A stretch of 42,434 nt of DNA, taken from the IMG/VR virus record IMGVR_UViG_3300035698_004282, positions 1 through 42,434 of that record; one strand, 5' to 3'. The position numbers and the translations under genes were made by a program. Every line of letters begins with the position of its first letter. The first letter of the stretch is position 1. The notes beneath the pieces are model-generated. The model had not been told where the DNA came from and ran no database searches. It was given only the letters and a program-made list of their open reading frames with translations. Below, piece by piece: positions 17,203 to 23,972 of the stretch. Source of the stretch: a virus.

Positions 17203-20200
17203 ATGGCTGAAGTAAACACTTTCAACAGAGCAGAAGATGCACCCATGGCGCAAGCCGGTGATCTGGATGGCATGGATGCCAGTCAACTGCTCAATGCCGT
17301 AGCTGGCATCAATCGTTCCAAGGATGGAGCACTGCAAGTACTCGAAGAGGCCAAAGAATTCATGGGCATCGTCGAGCGGGGTGGTGCTGAATACTTCACT
17401 CAAGAAGCAAAGGAAGAGCAAGACCTTCTGGACACTCAACGCACACACGCTTCCTCACGGAAGGGTGCTCAAGCTGCTGAGCTGGTGGGTGAGATTCTCC
17501 CTGCCTTCGCTATCCCTGCCAGTGCCTTCACAGGTCTGGTAAGAGGTGCCGTCACTGGTGGCCTGCTGGGAGCAGCTGAGTTTCAAGACGATGTCAATGA
17601 CAGTCGAGTAGGATCGATTGCTGGCGGCTCTATCCTAGGTGGTGCGTTTGGTAAGCTGTTCTCTGGACAAGCTCGGAACGCAGCAAAGAAGTTGGTTGGT
17701 GATATGGACGCAACAGTCAAGCTCAAGGGCATGGCTGGCGCACGTCAGGCACTGGAAGCTCGTCAGCTGGGTCAGGGTGGTGGAGTTCAGAGAGGTTTTC
17801 CTTCTGGCAATCCCATCATGGACAAGGCTCGTGCGGTTGTACGTCAACGTGCCGAGAACTTCGGTCAACGGGCACCTACGCCTGCCGCTACAACCGGCAT
17901 GGCTGGTGCGCGAGCTGTTGCCAAAGCACGTGCCATTAAGTTTGGTGGTGTCCAGAGGGGCGAGTCCATGGAGGCCATCATCAAGAAGGGCTTCAGCACT
18001 AGTGCCAAGGTGAAGGCCTCCCTGAAGAAAGCTGCTGCCGCGATGAAGCAAGCTGCTATGCTGGCTCGACTCAAGGTCGAGAAGCTCGCCCGTGCCAAGC
18101 AAACTCCCAAGGTAACACAGTCACTGCGTAAAGCAGAGGACGATTACATGGCAGCTCTGATGATTCGGGGCGAGATCAACAAGACTCTCAAGAAAACTGT
18201 TCCTAAGAACAAAAAGGTTCCTGTAAAGGGAGCACCGAGCAAGGCCAAGCTGGCAGCTAATACTGTGAGTGAAGCAGCACCTGCCGTCTCCAACGTACGA
18301 AAGAAGCCGGTCAACTCCATGAATCGTGGAGAGCTCGCCGAGGAACTCGGACTGCCTCCGTCAGCTGCGAAGCTACACAAGGATGAATTGGCTACTCGTG
18401 TGCGCAAGCAGCGTCACGATCAGATTCAAGCGGAGCGCCTGCGTGACACCCAAGGTGTCCCACTGAAAGGAAAGAACCAAGGGGGTTTCATTGATTCCAA
18501 AGTAGCTGCTATTGGTGGAGGTGCAGCGCTGGGTGGTGTAGCCGGTGGTGCCACCACTGACGGCAACCCAATGGGCGTACTCGCTGGCGCAGCTGCTGGT
18601 GCGTTTGGTGGTAGCAAGATCAGTAATCTCGCTCCTCGCCTGACCAAGACTGCCAAAGCTCGTGAAGCTTCCAAGCTGAACGTAGGCAAAGCAATCAAGG
18701 ACGTGCAGGGAATGGCCGCCAAAGTGAAGGCAGCCATTGCTGAGATCGACAAGAACCAATTCAACGGCAGCATCTCCGAGCTCATCGGTGGTACGCGCGA
18801 GACAGCTGAGAACTATCTTGGTGCTGTCATCACACGTCTAGCTAACATCAACCCCAAGCTGGCTGATGGCATGCTGAAGTCAGAAGCTCTCCAACACATC
18901 CGAGCCGGTAAGTGGCTGGCTCAAATAGAGCCTATGAAGAAGATGATGAAGAAGCTGAGCTACGATGAAACTCTGATTTTCAAGAAGGCTGTCCTAGGCA
19001 ACAGAGAGGTTGCTGCCGCTCTCCTGCGCAAGCAGGGGCACAACGACATTGCTGACGAGCTGATCAACGTAGTTGCTCCTGCTCTCGACGAGATCGAAGC
19101 CTACCTCAAGGCAGCTGGGTACTCCACTGTGCATATGAGAAAGAATTTCTTCCCTCGTCAGGTTATCGATACCGCTCCGTTCAGGACGGTTCCGGAAATC
19201 GCTAGCCATCTTGAAGCTGTAGCCAACGCCAAGCACATCGTGCTGGGCCGAGCTGGTGAAGAGGATGCTATCACCAAGCTGCTGAATGGGCAGCTCGGGC
19301 GCAAGGCTCCGACCAAAGCTCAGAGTGCAGCTAACCTGAAGCTGAGAAAGATTGACCGTATCACTGATGAGAATGTGAATGCGTATGCTGATCCCATGCA
19401 GGGACTCAGCAACTACATTGACGACATCACTCGACAGGTGGAGCGTCAGCGTTACCTTGAAGGGAACGGTGCTAAGGGTGTAGTCGGGCCATCAGGTGAG
19501 AACCTCGACAGCGTGGCAATCACCATGCGGAAGGCACTGACTGATGGCGGCATGGACTTGAAGGCGGCCGATGAGGCTATTGGCCTGATCAAGAGTAGGT
19601 TTGGTGCTGGTGAGACAGCCCCTCACAAGCTCTCTCAGCTGTTCAAGAACCTGACATATACCGTACTGCTAGCCAACCCTATGAGTGCGGCTGTCCAGTT
19701 CGGTGACGTGGCTCTCAGTGCGCATGCTAATGGGTTGAGACACACAGTCAACGCTCTCGTGAACGAGCTCGCCGGCAAAGGCAGCAAGATCAATGGTGTG
19801 GACAAGAAGTCTCTGATCGGTCTGAATGACGTAGCAGCTGACTTTGCCTCCAACATGAAGAGTAGAGACATCCTCGGTGCTGGCCTCAAGTGGTCGGGCT
19901 TTGGGTTCATGGACAAGCTTGGCAAGAACACATTCATCAACGCATCGTTGAGTAAGAACAAAGCCATGTCTGAAGTGGACTTCAAGAATAAGTGGGGTAG
20001 GTTCTTTGACGTAGAGTCAGGGCCGAAGCAGCTGGATGACCTGTACAAGCAGGTGCAAGGATTTGAGAAAGTCACTCCGGAGAACAGAGAGAACATTGGA
20101 CTCATGCTGGCAAATGAATTGAGCCAGACTCAGCCCATCTTCCTGTCCTCACTGCCCCAGCGTTTCCATGACAATCCCAACGGGCGTATGTTCTACATGC

Positions 20201-20565
20201 TCCAGTCGTTCAACCTCAAGTTGCTCGACACCATGCGTAGGGACGTAGGTCAGAAGGTTGCTGCCAAGGATTACAAGGGTGCCGCTAAGGCAGCCACAAC
20301 CCTCGGTGGATACTTCGTCCTGATGAATGGGACGGTGGATAGCTTCAAGGATTTTGTCAAGGGCAAGCCACAGAAGGGCGCAGTCGACATCGTGTCAAGT
20401 AACATGATGAGAATGTTTGGCCTTAACAAATTCGTAGGCGAGCAAATGCTCTCCGAAGGATTGGGATCAGCAGCCATGGGAATGATTGCTCCTCCAATGG
20501 CATTGCTAGATGATCCAGCACGTATCGCCAGCTTTGGCGGTGCACTAGACAGGGTGACTAAATGA
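17203..20565 (+). CDS. Large internal virion/ejection protein (1120 aa)
   Basis: Largest gene, in the position of T7 gp16. Two glycine-rich hydrophobic stretches (FTGLVRGAVTGGLLGAAEF and IGGGAALGGVAGGATTDG) could insert in membranes; between them is a very basic Lys/Ala-rich region (about residues 160-360) suited to DNA contact in the head. I see no lytic transglycosylase motif of the T7 gp16 type, so cell-wall opening during entry is not apparent here. The stop overlaps the endolysin start (ATGA). Confidence 0.75.
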   Translation: MAEVNTFNRAEDAPMAQAGDLDGMDASQLLNAVAGINRSKDGALQVLEEAKEFMGIVERGGAEYFTQEAKEEQDLLDTQRTHASSRKGAQAAELVGEILPAFAIPASAFTGLVRGAVTGGLLGAAEFQDDVNDSRVGSIAGGSILGGAFGKLFSGQARNAAKKLVGDMDATVKLKGMAGARQALEARQLGQGGGVQRGFPSGNPIMDKARAVVRQRAENFGQRAPTPAATTGMAGARAVAKARAIKFGGVQRGESMEAIIKKGFSTSAKVKASLKKAAAAMKQAAMLARLKVEKLARAKQTPKVTQSLRKAEDDYMAALMIRGEINKTLKKTVPKNKKVPVKGAPSKAKLAANTVSEAAPAVSNVRKKPVNSMNRGELAEELGLPPSAAKLHKDELATRVRKQRHDQIQAERLRDTQGVPLKGKNQGGFIDSKVAAIGGGAALGGVAGGATTDGNPMGVLAGAAAGAFGGSKISNLAPRLTKTAKAREASKLNVGKAIKDVQGMAAKVKAAIAEIDKNQFNGSISELIGGTRETAENYLGAVITRLANINPKLADGMLKSEALQHIRAGKWLAQIEPMKKMMKKLSYDETLIFKKAVLGNREVAAALLRKQGHNDIADELINVVAPALDEIEAYLKAAGYSTVHMRKNFFPRQVIDTAPFRTVPEIASHLEAVANAKHIVLGRAGEEDAITKLLNGQLGRKAPTKAQSAANLKLRKIDRITDENVNAYADPMQGLSNYIDDITRQVERQRYLEGNGAKGVVGPSGENLDSVAITMRKALTDGGMDLKAADEAIGLIKSRFGAGETAPHKLSQLFKNLTYTVLLANPMSAAVQFGDVALSAHANGLRHTVNALVNELAGKGSKINGVDKKSLIGLNDVAADFASNMKSRDILGAGLKWSGFGFMDKLGKNTFINASLSKNKAMSEVDFKNKWGRFFDVESGPKQLDDLYKQVQGFEKVTPENRENIGLMLANELSQTQPIFLSSLPQRFHDNPNGRMFYMLQSFNLKLLDTMRRDVGQKVAAKDYKGAAKAATTLGGYFVLMNGTVDSFKDFVKGKPQKGAVDIVSSNMMRMFGLNKFVGEQMLSEGLGSAAMGMIAPPMALLDDPARIASFGGALDRVTK
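18199..18210. repeat. Dispersed palindrome GTTCCTAAGAAC in large ejection gene
   Basis: Copy of the A-form (CCTAAG centre), read GTT CCT AAG AAC (Val-Pro-Lys-Asn). TGTTCCTAAGAACA with flanks. Confidence 0.92.
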
Positions 20566-20909
20566 GTAAGTATTTCAAAGAGCATGAAACTGCATGCAAA
20601 TGTGGATGTGGATTCAACGAACAAAACCAAGAGCTATACGACATACTTGACGAGTTAAGGGAGCACTTCGGTGCTCCTGTTACTCTCACCTCTGGCAATA
20701 GATGCCCTACTCACAATCGTGAAGAGGGTGGCAGCCGGTACTCTCAGCACATCTTCGGACGTGCAGTCGACATGAAGGTGAAGGGGATTAGTCCCCTTGA
20801 AGTATACACCTATCTTGACGAGTTGTATCCGCTGAGCAAGGGGATAGGTCTGTACCATAACCGAGTGCATTTCGATGTACGCAAAGGTCAAGCAAGGTGG
20901 AGTGTCTGA
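20562..20909 (+). CDS. Endolysin, peptidase M15 / VanY-like (115 aa)
   Basis: Zinc peptidase that cuts peptide cross-links of peptidoglycan at lysis. The metal-binding pattern is complete: SQHIFGRAVD gives H63 and D70 (SxHxxGxAxD), and RVHFD gives H103. The N-terminal CKCGCGF is typical of this subfamily (Peptidase_M15_3). No signal peptide or anchor, so a holin is needed. It overlaps ejection protein 3 upstream and the second holin downstream (TGATG). Confidence 0.92.
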   Translation: MSKYFKEHETACKCGCGFNEQNQELYDILDELREHFGAPVTLTSGNRCPTHNREEGGSRYSQHIFGRAVDMKVKGISPLEVYTYLDELYPLSKGIGLYHNRVHFDVRKGQARWSV

Positions 20910-21289
20910 TGTGGAATTTAATTGTGGGGCCATTGATTAATGGCGTGAGTGGTTTCTTCAAAGACAAGGCCCGTATCAAACAGGCCAAGGTAGATGGGGA
21001 GGTGAGGCTCTTGCAGAGTGCCTCAGATAACATCGCTACATGGGAGCAGCTACATGCCAAGGGGTCGTTGAGTTCTTGGAAGGATGAGTTTGTCCTGCTG
21101 ATGATTGGCTTCCCATTCATCTTAGGCTTCATTCATTTTGATTGGATGGATGGCCCTGCCATTGTGGCAGAGGGCTTTCAAGCCTTTGCAGCTGCACCCG
21201 AGTGGTACAGCTACACGTTTGTCACTCTCTGTTTTGCAAGCTTCGGAATCAGAATGACTACGAAGATCAAGAGCATGATTCCTAAGTAG
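20909..21289 (+). CDS. Holin of the 3-TM / gene-transfer-release type (126 aa)
   Basis: Two clear membrane segments (FVLLMIGFPFILGFIHF, about residues 60-76, and SYTFVTLCFASFGIRM, about 103-118), and an N-terminal LIVGPLINGVSGFFKDK that may be a third, amphipathic one. A charged helical linker between the first and second resembles the holin family found beside marine phage endolysins. The ATG at 20909 overlaps the endolysin stop and has GGTGGAG upstream. The 3' end overlaps a leftward gene by 8 bp. Confidence 0.75.
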   Translation: MWNLIVGPLINGVSGFFKDKARIKQAKVDGEVRLLQSASDNIATWEQLHAKGSLSSWKDEFVLLMIGFPFILGFIHFDWMDGPAIVAEGFQAFAAAPEWYSYTFVTLCFASFGIRMTTKIKSMIPK

Positions 21290-21644
21290 GTATCTTGTGG
21301 ATTCGGATACCCCGTTCGAGGCTGGCGATGATGTTTGCACATGCCTCGCAATCGTCGTCGCCAGTCCATGTCAAGTCAGAATGATTGAAGTACGTGAGTC
21401 TGTGCTTCTTCTTCCCCCTAAGACCCCCAAGCCAGTCCACGGCGCATAGTGCTTTAAGCCCGTAGGGCCTCGAACGATCATAACCAATCAGCAGATACAA
21501 AGGGCCGGTCTGGCCTTTCTGCACTATACTCCCTTCGAGCAAAGACAAGGTCTTCACCTTGATCCCCTTCATAATATCTTCATCCATCCACGCATCCGCT
21601 ATCACAGTGCCCCTCGTTTTAGGTTTACTCTTCAAGCTGTCCAT
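21282..21644 (-). CDS. Hypothetical protein, last leftward gene (120 aa)
   Basis: Not recognised. Mixed alpha/beta composition, one Cys pair (DDDCEACANI) near the C-terminus. The ATG at 21644 lies inside the 3' end of the HTH gene with GAGAGG 8 nt upstream. Its TAG lies inside the 3' end of the holin, so the two converging units overlap by 8 bp with no terminator hairpin between. Confidence 0.65.
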   Translation of the reverse strand: MDSLKSKPKTRGTVIADAWMDEDIMKGIKVKTLSLLEGSIVQKGQTGPLYLLIGYDRSRPYGLKALCAVDWLGGLRGKKKHRLTYFNHSDLTWTGDDDCEACANIIASLERGIRIHKIPT

Positions 21645-21963
21645 TACGCAACCTCTCTTCAATTTCCTGCTCAGCCTCAAGCATTGCTTCAGGCGTGTTC
21701 CAATCTACTTCGTGGTTGGGGAGCACATACTCATGGTCAATGGTCTTTGTGTCCCCCAGCATGCCGGTGACGTAGCATCCGTCATCCCGCACCACAAGGC
21801 CGAACGCTTCCATGCGGTCAGCCTTCCTGCTGTCGTTGTCCCTGTCATCCAGAGCGCGACTAATGGTCGCCTGATCTACGCCATACTGCTCAGCGATAGC
21901 GGCTTGAGACATGCCGTCGGACTTCAGCTTTCTAATCTTCCGTCTCTCCATTATATTCAACAT
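21625..21963 (-). CDS. Helix-turn-helix DNA-binding protein (112 aa)
   Basis: N-terminal HTH of the resolvase/HTH_23 type: RRKIRKLKSDGMSQAAIAEQ followed by YGVDQATISRALDD (about residues 6-39), with QAAIAEQYGVDQATISRAL as the helix-turn-helix. The C-terminal half is acidic and unassigned. The ATG at 21963 sits 5-7 nt after AGGAGA; a GTG one codon upstream is possible. It is one of two HTH proteins of this phage and thus a candidate binder of the dispersed palindromes, which is inference. Confidence 0.75.
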   Translation of the reverse strand: MLNIMERRKIRKLKSDGMSQAAIAEQYGVDQATISRALDDRDNDSRKADRMEAFGLVVRDDGCYVTGMLGDTKTIDHEYVLPNHEVDWNTPEAMLEAEQEIEERLRNGQLEE

Positions 21964-21972
21964 CACATTCTC

Positions 21973-22116
21973 CTATCTGTTGGCTAGGTAAATTCGATGA
22001 AGGAGCTTTAGCTCCTCAGTCTCGTTCACCATATCTTTCTCAGTGCACTCCGTCATGTCGTTGTCCTCGAAGTACTGAGCGACATCATTGAGCACTGGTA
22101 TCAGGGCGTACTTCAT
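21973..22116 (-). CDS. Small acidic hypothetical protein (47 aa)
   Basis: Starts at the ATG at 22116, which overlaps the stop of the upstream 29-aa frame (ATGA). Acidic, helical (YALIPVLNDVAQYFEDNDM), ending LLHRIYLANR. Longer versions of this frame would need a TTG start inside the upstream small gene with poor spacing. Confidence 0.5.
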   Translation of the reverse strand: MKYALIPVLNDVAQYFEDNDMTECTEKDMVNETEELKLLHRIYLANR

Positions 22117-22202
22117 AGCCCGATTGCTCTTAGGAACAAATACCAGTAGGCTGTTACATGGGCCCAAGCCTCCTTCAGGTCTTCCCTCAGTATGTGTATC
22201 AT
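22113..22202 (-). CDS. 29-aa membrane-like microprotein
   Basis: Found by following coupled starts: its ATG at 22202 overlaps the stop of the 73-aa gene and its TGA overlaps the ATG of the 47-aa gene. The first third is polar (MIHILREDLKEA) and the rest aromatic and hydrophobic (VTAYWYLFLRAIGL), long enough to sit at a membrane interface. Contains the degenerate palindrome at 22126. Confidence 0.4.
   Translation of the reverse strand: MIHILREDLKEAWAHVTAYWYLFLRAIGL
22126..22137. repeat. Dispersed palindrome, one mismatch (GCTCTTAGGAAC)
   Basis: Differs from GTTCTTAGGAAC only at position 2. Lies in the 29-aa frame, read leftward as TTC CTA AGA GCA. Confidence 0.75.
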
Positions 22203-22420
22203 AATGGATTCTCCGTCTTTGCTAGTGCTCTCACACGTTGAATGCGTTCTCCGATCTTCACATTAGACACCGTCCCATCAGGCTGAATCGTCAGCTTGGT
22301 GACGGGGAGGGTGCGTTCGAAGTACAACACCTTACCAATTACCTTCGGCACTCCACCGTCTACCACTCGTGCCTTGTAGGCATTCATGTGTCCAGTGTGC
22401 CGGTTGCGCAGCTTGTTCAC
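22199..22420 (-). CDS. Hypothetical protein (73 aa)
   Basis: Not recognised. A GTG at 22420 overlaps the previous stop (GTGA), fitting the coupled style of the operon, but its ribosome site is weak; an ATG at 22387 is an alternative. Beta-rich, basic (KVLYFERTLPVTKLTIQPDG). Confidence 0.5.
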   Translation of the reverse strand: MNKLRNRHTGHMNAYKARVVDGGVPKVIGKVLYFERTLPVTKLTIQPDGTVSNVKIGERIQRVRALAKTENPL

Positions 22421-22641
22421 TTACATTTCAACTTCGTAATGCCATGGAGGCCGCCTGCTGCCAGCAGAGCCAGCGCCCCTAGCCCAAGGACTAGGGCCAA
22501 GACACCGTAGAAGGGGAGCAATACCCAACACCACGACCATGCGATAACCTCTGTCAACTTCAGTCCTATAAACATGACACCCAACAAACCAAGGATACTA
22601 ACTCCCGAGCTGCTGCCGGTACTCTTCTTTAAACTCTTCAT
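22417..22641 (-). CDS. Two-TM small membrane protein (about 74 aa)
   Basis: Two long hydrophobic stretches, SILGLLGVMFIGLKLTEVIA and WVLLPFYGVLALVLGLGALA, mark an inner-membrane protein. The start is uncertain: ATG at 22641 (GAGG about 9 nt upstream) or 22650, or GTG at 22677. Possibly lysis- or exclusion-related, but no family is recognised. Confidence 0.55.
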   Translation of the reverse strand: MKSLKKSTGSSSGVSILGLLGVMFIGLKLTEVIAWSWCWVLLPFYGVLALVLGLGALALLAAGGLHGITKLKCK

Positions 22642-22705
22642 CGATTTCATCCTCAAACATTTGATTGAACACCTCACGCCCTTCGGGTGTGGTGCTAAGA
22701 TTCAC
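22598..22705 (-). CDS. Small acidic protein (35 aa)
   Basis: A GTG at 22705 overlaps the stop of the 98-aa gene; the product is strongly acidic (MFEDEIDEEFKEEYRQQ). Codons in this frame look protein-like, while the region further upstream in the same frame is a shadow of the 98-aa gene. Ribosome site weak. Confidence 0.4.
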   Translation of the reverse strand: MNLSTTPEGREVFNQMFEDEIDEEFKEEYRQQLGS

Positions 22706-22991
22706 CTTCTTTGTTGGCCTTTCTCCGTGCCGCCCCAGCCTTGGCAGAGGCGCTTCGCTGTGCTGCTGTTCGCTCGGTGCTTGACTTGTCCACTGCGCTT
22801 TCGAGAGGGGCAGAGGCTTCGGGCTTGACGTCAACGACACCGATGTCGTCGAGTGAGATAGACTCGCCTTTGATTTCGCCTTCGGCGCCAACGACCTTGA
22901 CTGTACTGATATCAGGGTGAGCTCCTCTTGCATCTGCTGCATCGTCTTCATGGGCTTTTAAATCCTTTGGGTCAGAGAAGTAGCGTTTCAT
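22695..22991 (-). CDS. Hypothetical charged protein (98 aa)
   Basis: Starts MKRYFSDPKDLKAHEDDAAD; an acidic N-terminal half with a possible small beta domain (VKVVGAEGEIKGESISLDDI), and a basic Ala/Lys/Arg-rich C-terminus (AGAARRKANKEGES). The ATG overlaps the previous stop (ATGA). Not recognised. Confidence 0.6.
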   Translation of the reverse strand: MKRYFSDPKDLKAHEDDAADARGAHPDISTVKVVGAEGEIKGESISLDDIGVVDVKPEASAPLESAVDKSSTERTAAQRSASAKAGAARRKANKEGES

Positions 22992-23215
22992 GAGAGCAGT
23001 GCTCCCACCTTACCGACGATGCGCTTCGCACGAGCAGCTTCATCAGTGGCCTCGTCGCGCTTCACCCGAAGAGACGCAATCTGTGCATCAGCAACATCAG
23101 CTTCCTGCTCCTTGGCGATCTGCACTCGTTCCAAATTCTTCATGGAAGAGTGCAGCCCTGCAAGGGCTCCGTCAACTGAACCTAATCCAAACATAATCAA
23201 TAACTGTTGTAACAT
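22988..23215 (-). CDS. Small coiled-coil protein with hydrophobic N-terminus (75 aa)
   Basis: A hydrophobic N-terminus (LQQLLIMFGLGSVDGALAGL) precedes a long charged helix (about residues 25-68) with heptad character. Such anchored coiled coils occur among spanins and virion accessory proteins, but no lipobox is present. Strong ribosome site (AGGAG). Function unknown. Confidence 0.6.
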   Translation of the reverse strand: MLQQLLIMFGLGSVDGALAGLHSSMKNLERVQIAKEQEADVADAQIASLRVKRDEATDEAARAKRIVGKVGALLS

Positions 23216-23224
23216 GTCCTACTC

Positions 23225-23443
23225 CTATCTATGGTGCCACCAATTAAAACCTCGTCTTATGAAGTACCCGAAGAAGATCGAGTTCAACATGAAGATGAAT
23301 GTGATTCCGAAGTTGGTAGCAAGTGTGACTTCGTAACCGAATAGCGGTGCAACAATCAACTGCCAGCAGGCCATGGCTGTGACGAACTTCAGTCCAGCCT
23401 GTACCACCTGCTCCAGTATTGATGCCAACCTACTCTGTTGCAT
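23225..23443 (-). CDS. DUF7220-like two-TM membrane protein (72 aa)
   Basis: N-terminal QSRLASILEQVVQAGLKF and then LIVAPLFGYEVTLATNFGIT, followed by a second membrane stretch and a basic tail (RRGFNWWHHR), match a family of short phage membrane proteins that I recall as DUF7220. The family has no known function. The start overlaps the end of the MazZ-like gene by 14 bp. Confidence 0.7.
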   Translation of the reverse strand: MQQSRLASILEQVVQAGLKFVTAMACWQLIVAPLFGYEVTLATNFGITFIFMLNSIFFGYFIRRGFNWWHHR

Positions 23444-23972
23444 CGTCCAGTGCAGCGTTCTCCAGTTCCTTCTGAAGTAGGGCCAAAGCCCTCCACGCTA
23501 CCTTTGCACTATGCCGTACGCCATCAGTGTCGATGGTTCCTCTGTCGATGAAGTGTCGCATCAAGGCGTCACTCTCGTCAGTGCTCTTCCCCCTCGCCCA
23601 ATGCAGAGGCTCACCAGCGTTGTGCTGATCGTTGCCCACCTTCGAGCAACGTGCCACCTCATTGAGAGCATCAGGGAAATAGTCCACGACGCCGGTAGCA
23701 ACCGGGGTGTCCTTCCGTGCCTGCGCTTCAGGAGTGATTGTGTTCTTAGGAACACCCACCTCTACACCAACACACCCTTTCTTCGGGGCGAAGTCGAAGT
23801 GCTCGTCCAGCCCGAGATCAGGCAATGGCCTGTCATTCTCCACTGCATCGAGTGGTGGGGAGGGGAAGATGCCAAGCATCTCTAGGAAGGCAACGGTTTC
23901 TTGATCCATCGCAATGACCTCTTTGAAATCCACCTCACTACTGTCTTCCTGTAAGTAATCTTTACCAAACAT
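23430..23972 (-). CDS. DUF5664 / MazZ-like (dATP/dGTP diphosphohydrolase domain) protein (180 aa)
   Basis: The C-terminal half carries the family signature RKDTPVATGVVDYFPDALNE, then GNDQHNAGEPLHWARGKS, DALMRHFIDRG and HSAKVAWRALALLQ. In cyanophage S-2L a homologue (MazZ) converts dGTP to dGMP, supporting 2-aminoadenine DNA; many phages carry the domain without that pathway. No PurZ or DatZ is visible here, so general nucleotide-pool control beside NrdJ is more likely. The ATG at 23972 overlaps the NrdJ stop (TAATG). The palindrome at 23743 encodes GVPKNT. Confidence 0.75.
   Translation of the reverse strand: MFGKDYLQEDSSEVDFKEVIAMDQETVAFLEMLGIFPSPPLDAVENDRPLPDLGLDEHFDFAPKKGCVGVEVGVPKNTITPEAQARKDTPVATGVVDYFPDALNEVARCSKVGNDQHNAGEPLHWARGKSTDESDALMRHFIDRGTIDTDGVRHSAKVAWRALALLQKELENAALDDATE
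23743..23754. repeat. Dispersed palindrome GTTCTTAGGAAC in MazZ-like gene
   Basis: Perfect, read leftward GTT CCT AAG AAC (Val-Pro-Lys-Asn). With flanks GTGTTCTTAGGAACAC. Confidence 0.92.

Noticed and set aside
22598-22951. 117-codon leftward frame overlapping the 98-aa gene
   Set aside because: Upstream part is Ser/Pro-rich and antagonistic to the better 98-aa frame; only its last 35 codons, from the coupled GTG, look coding.
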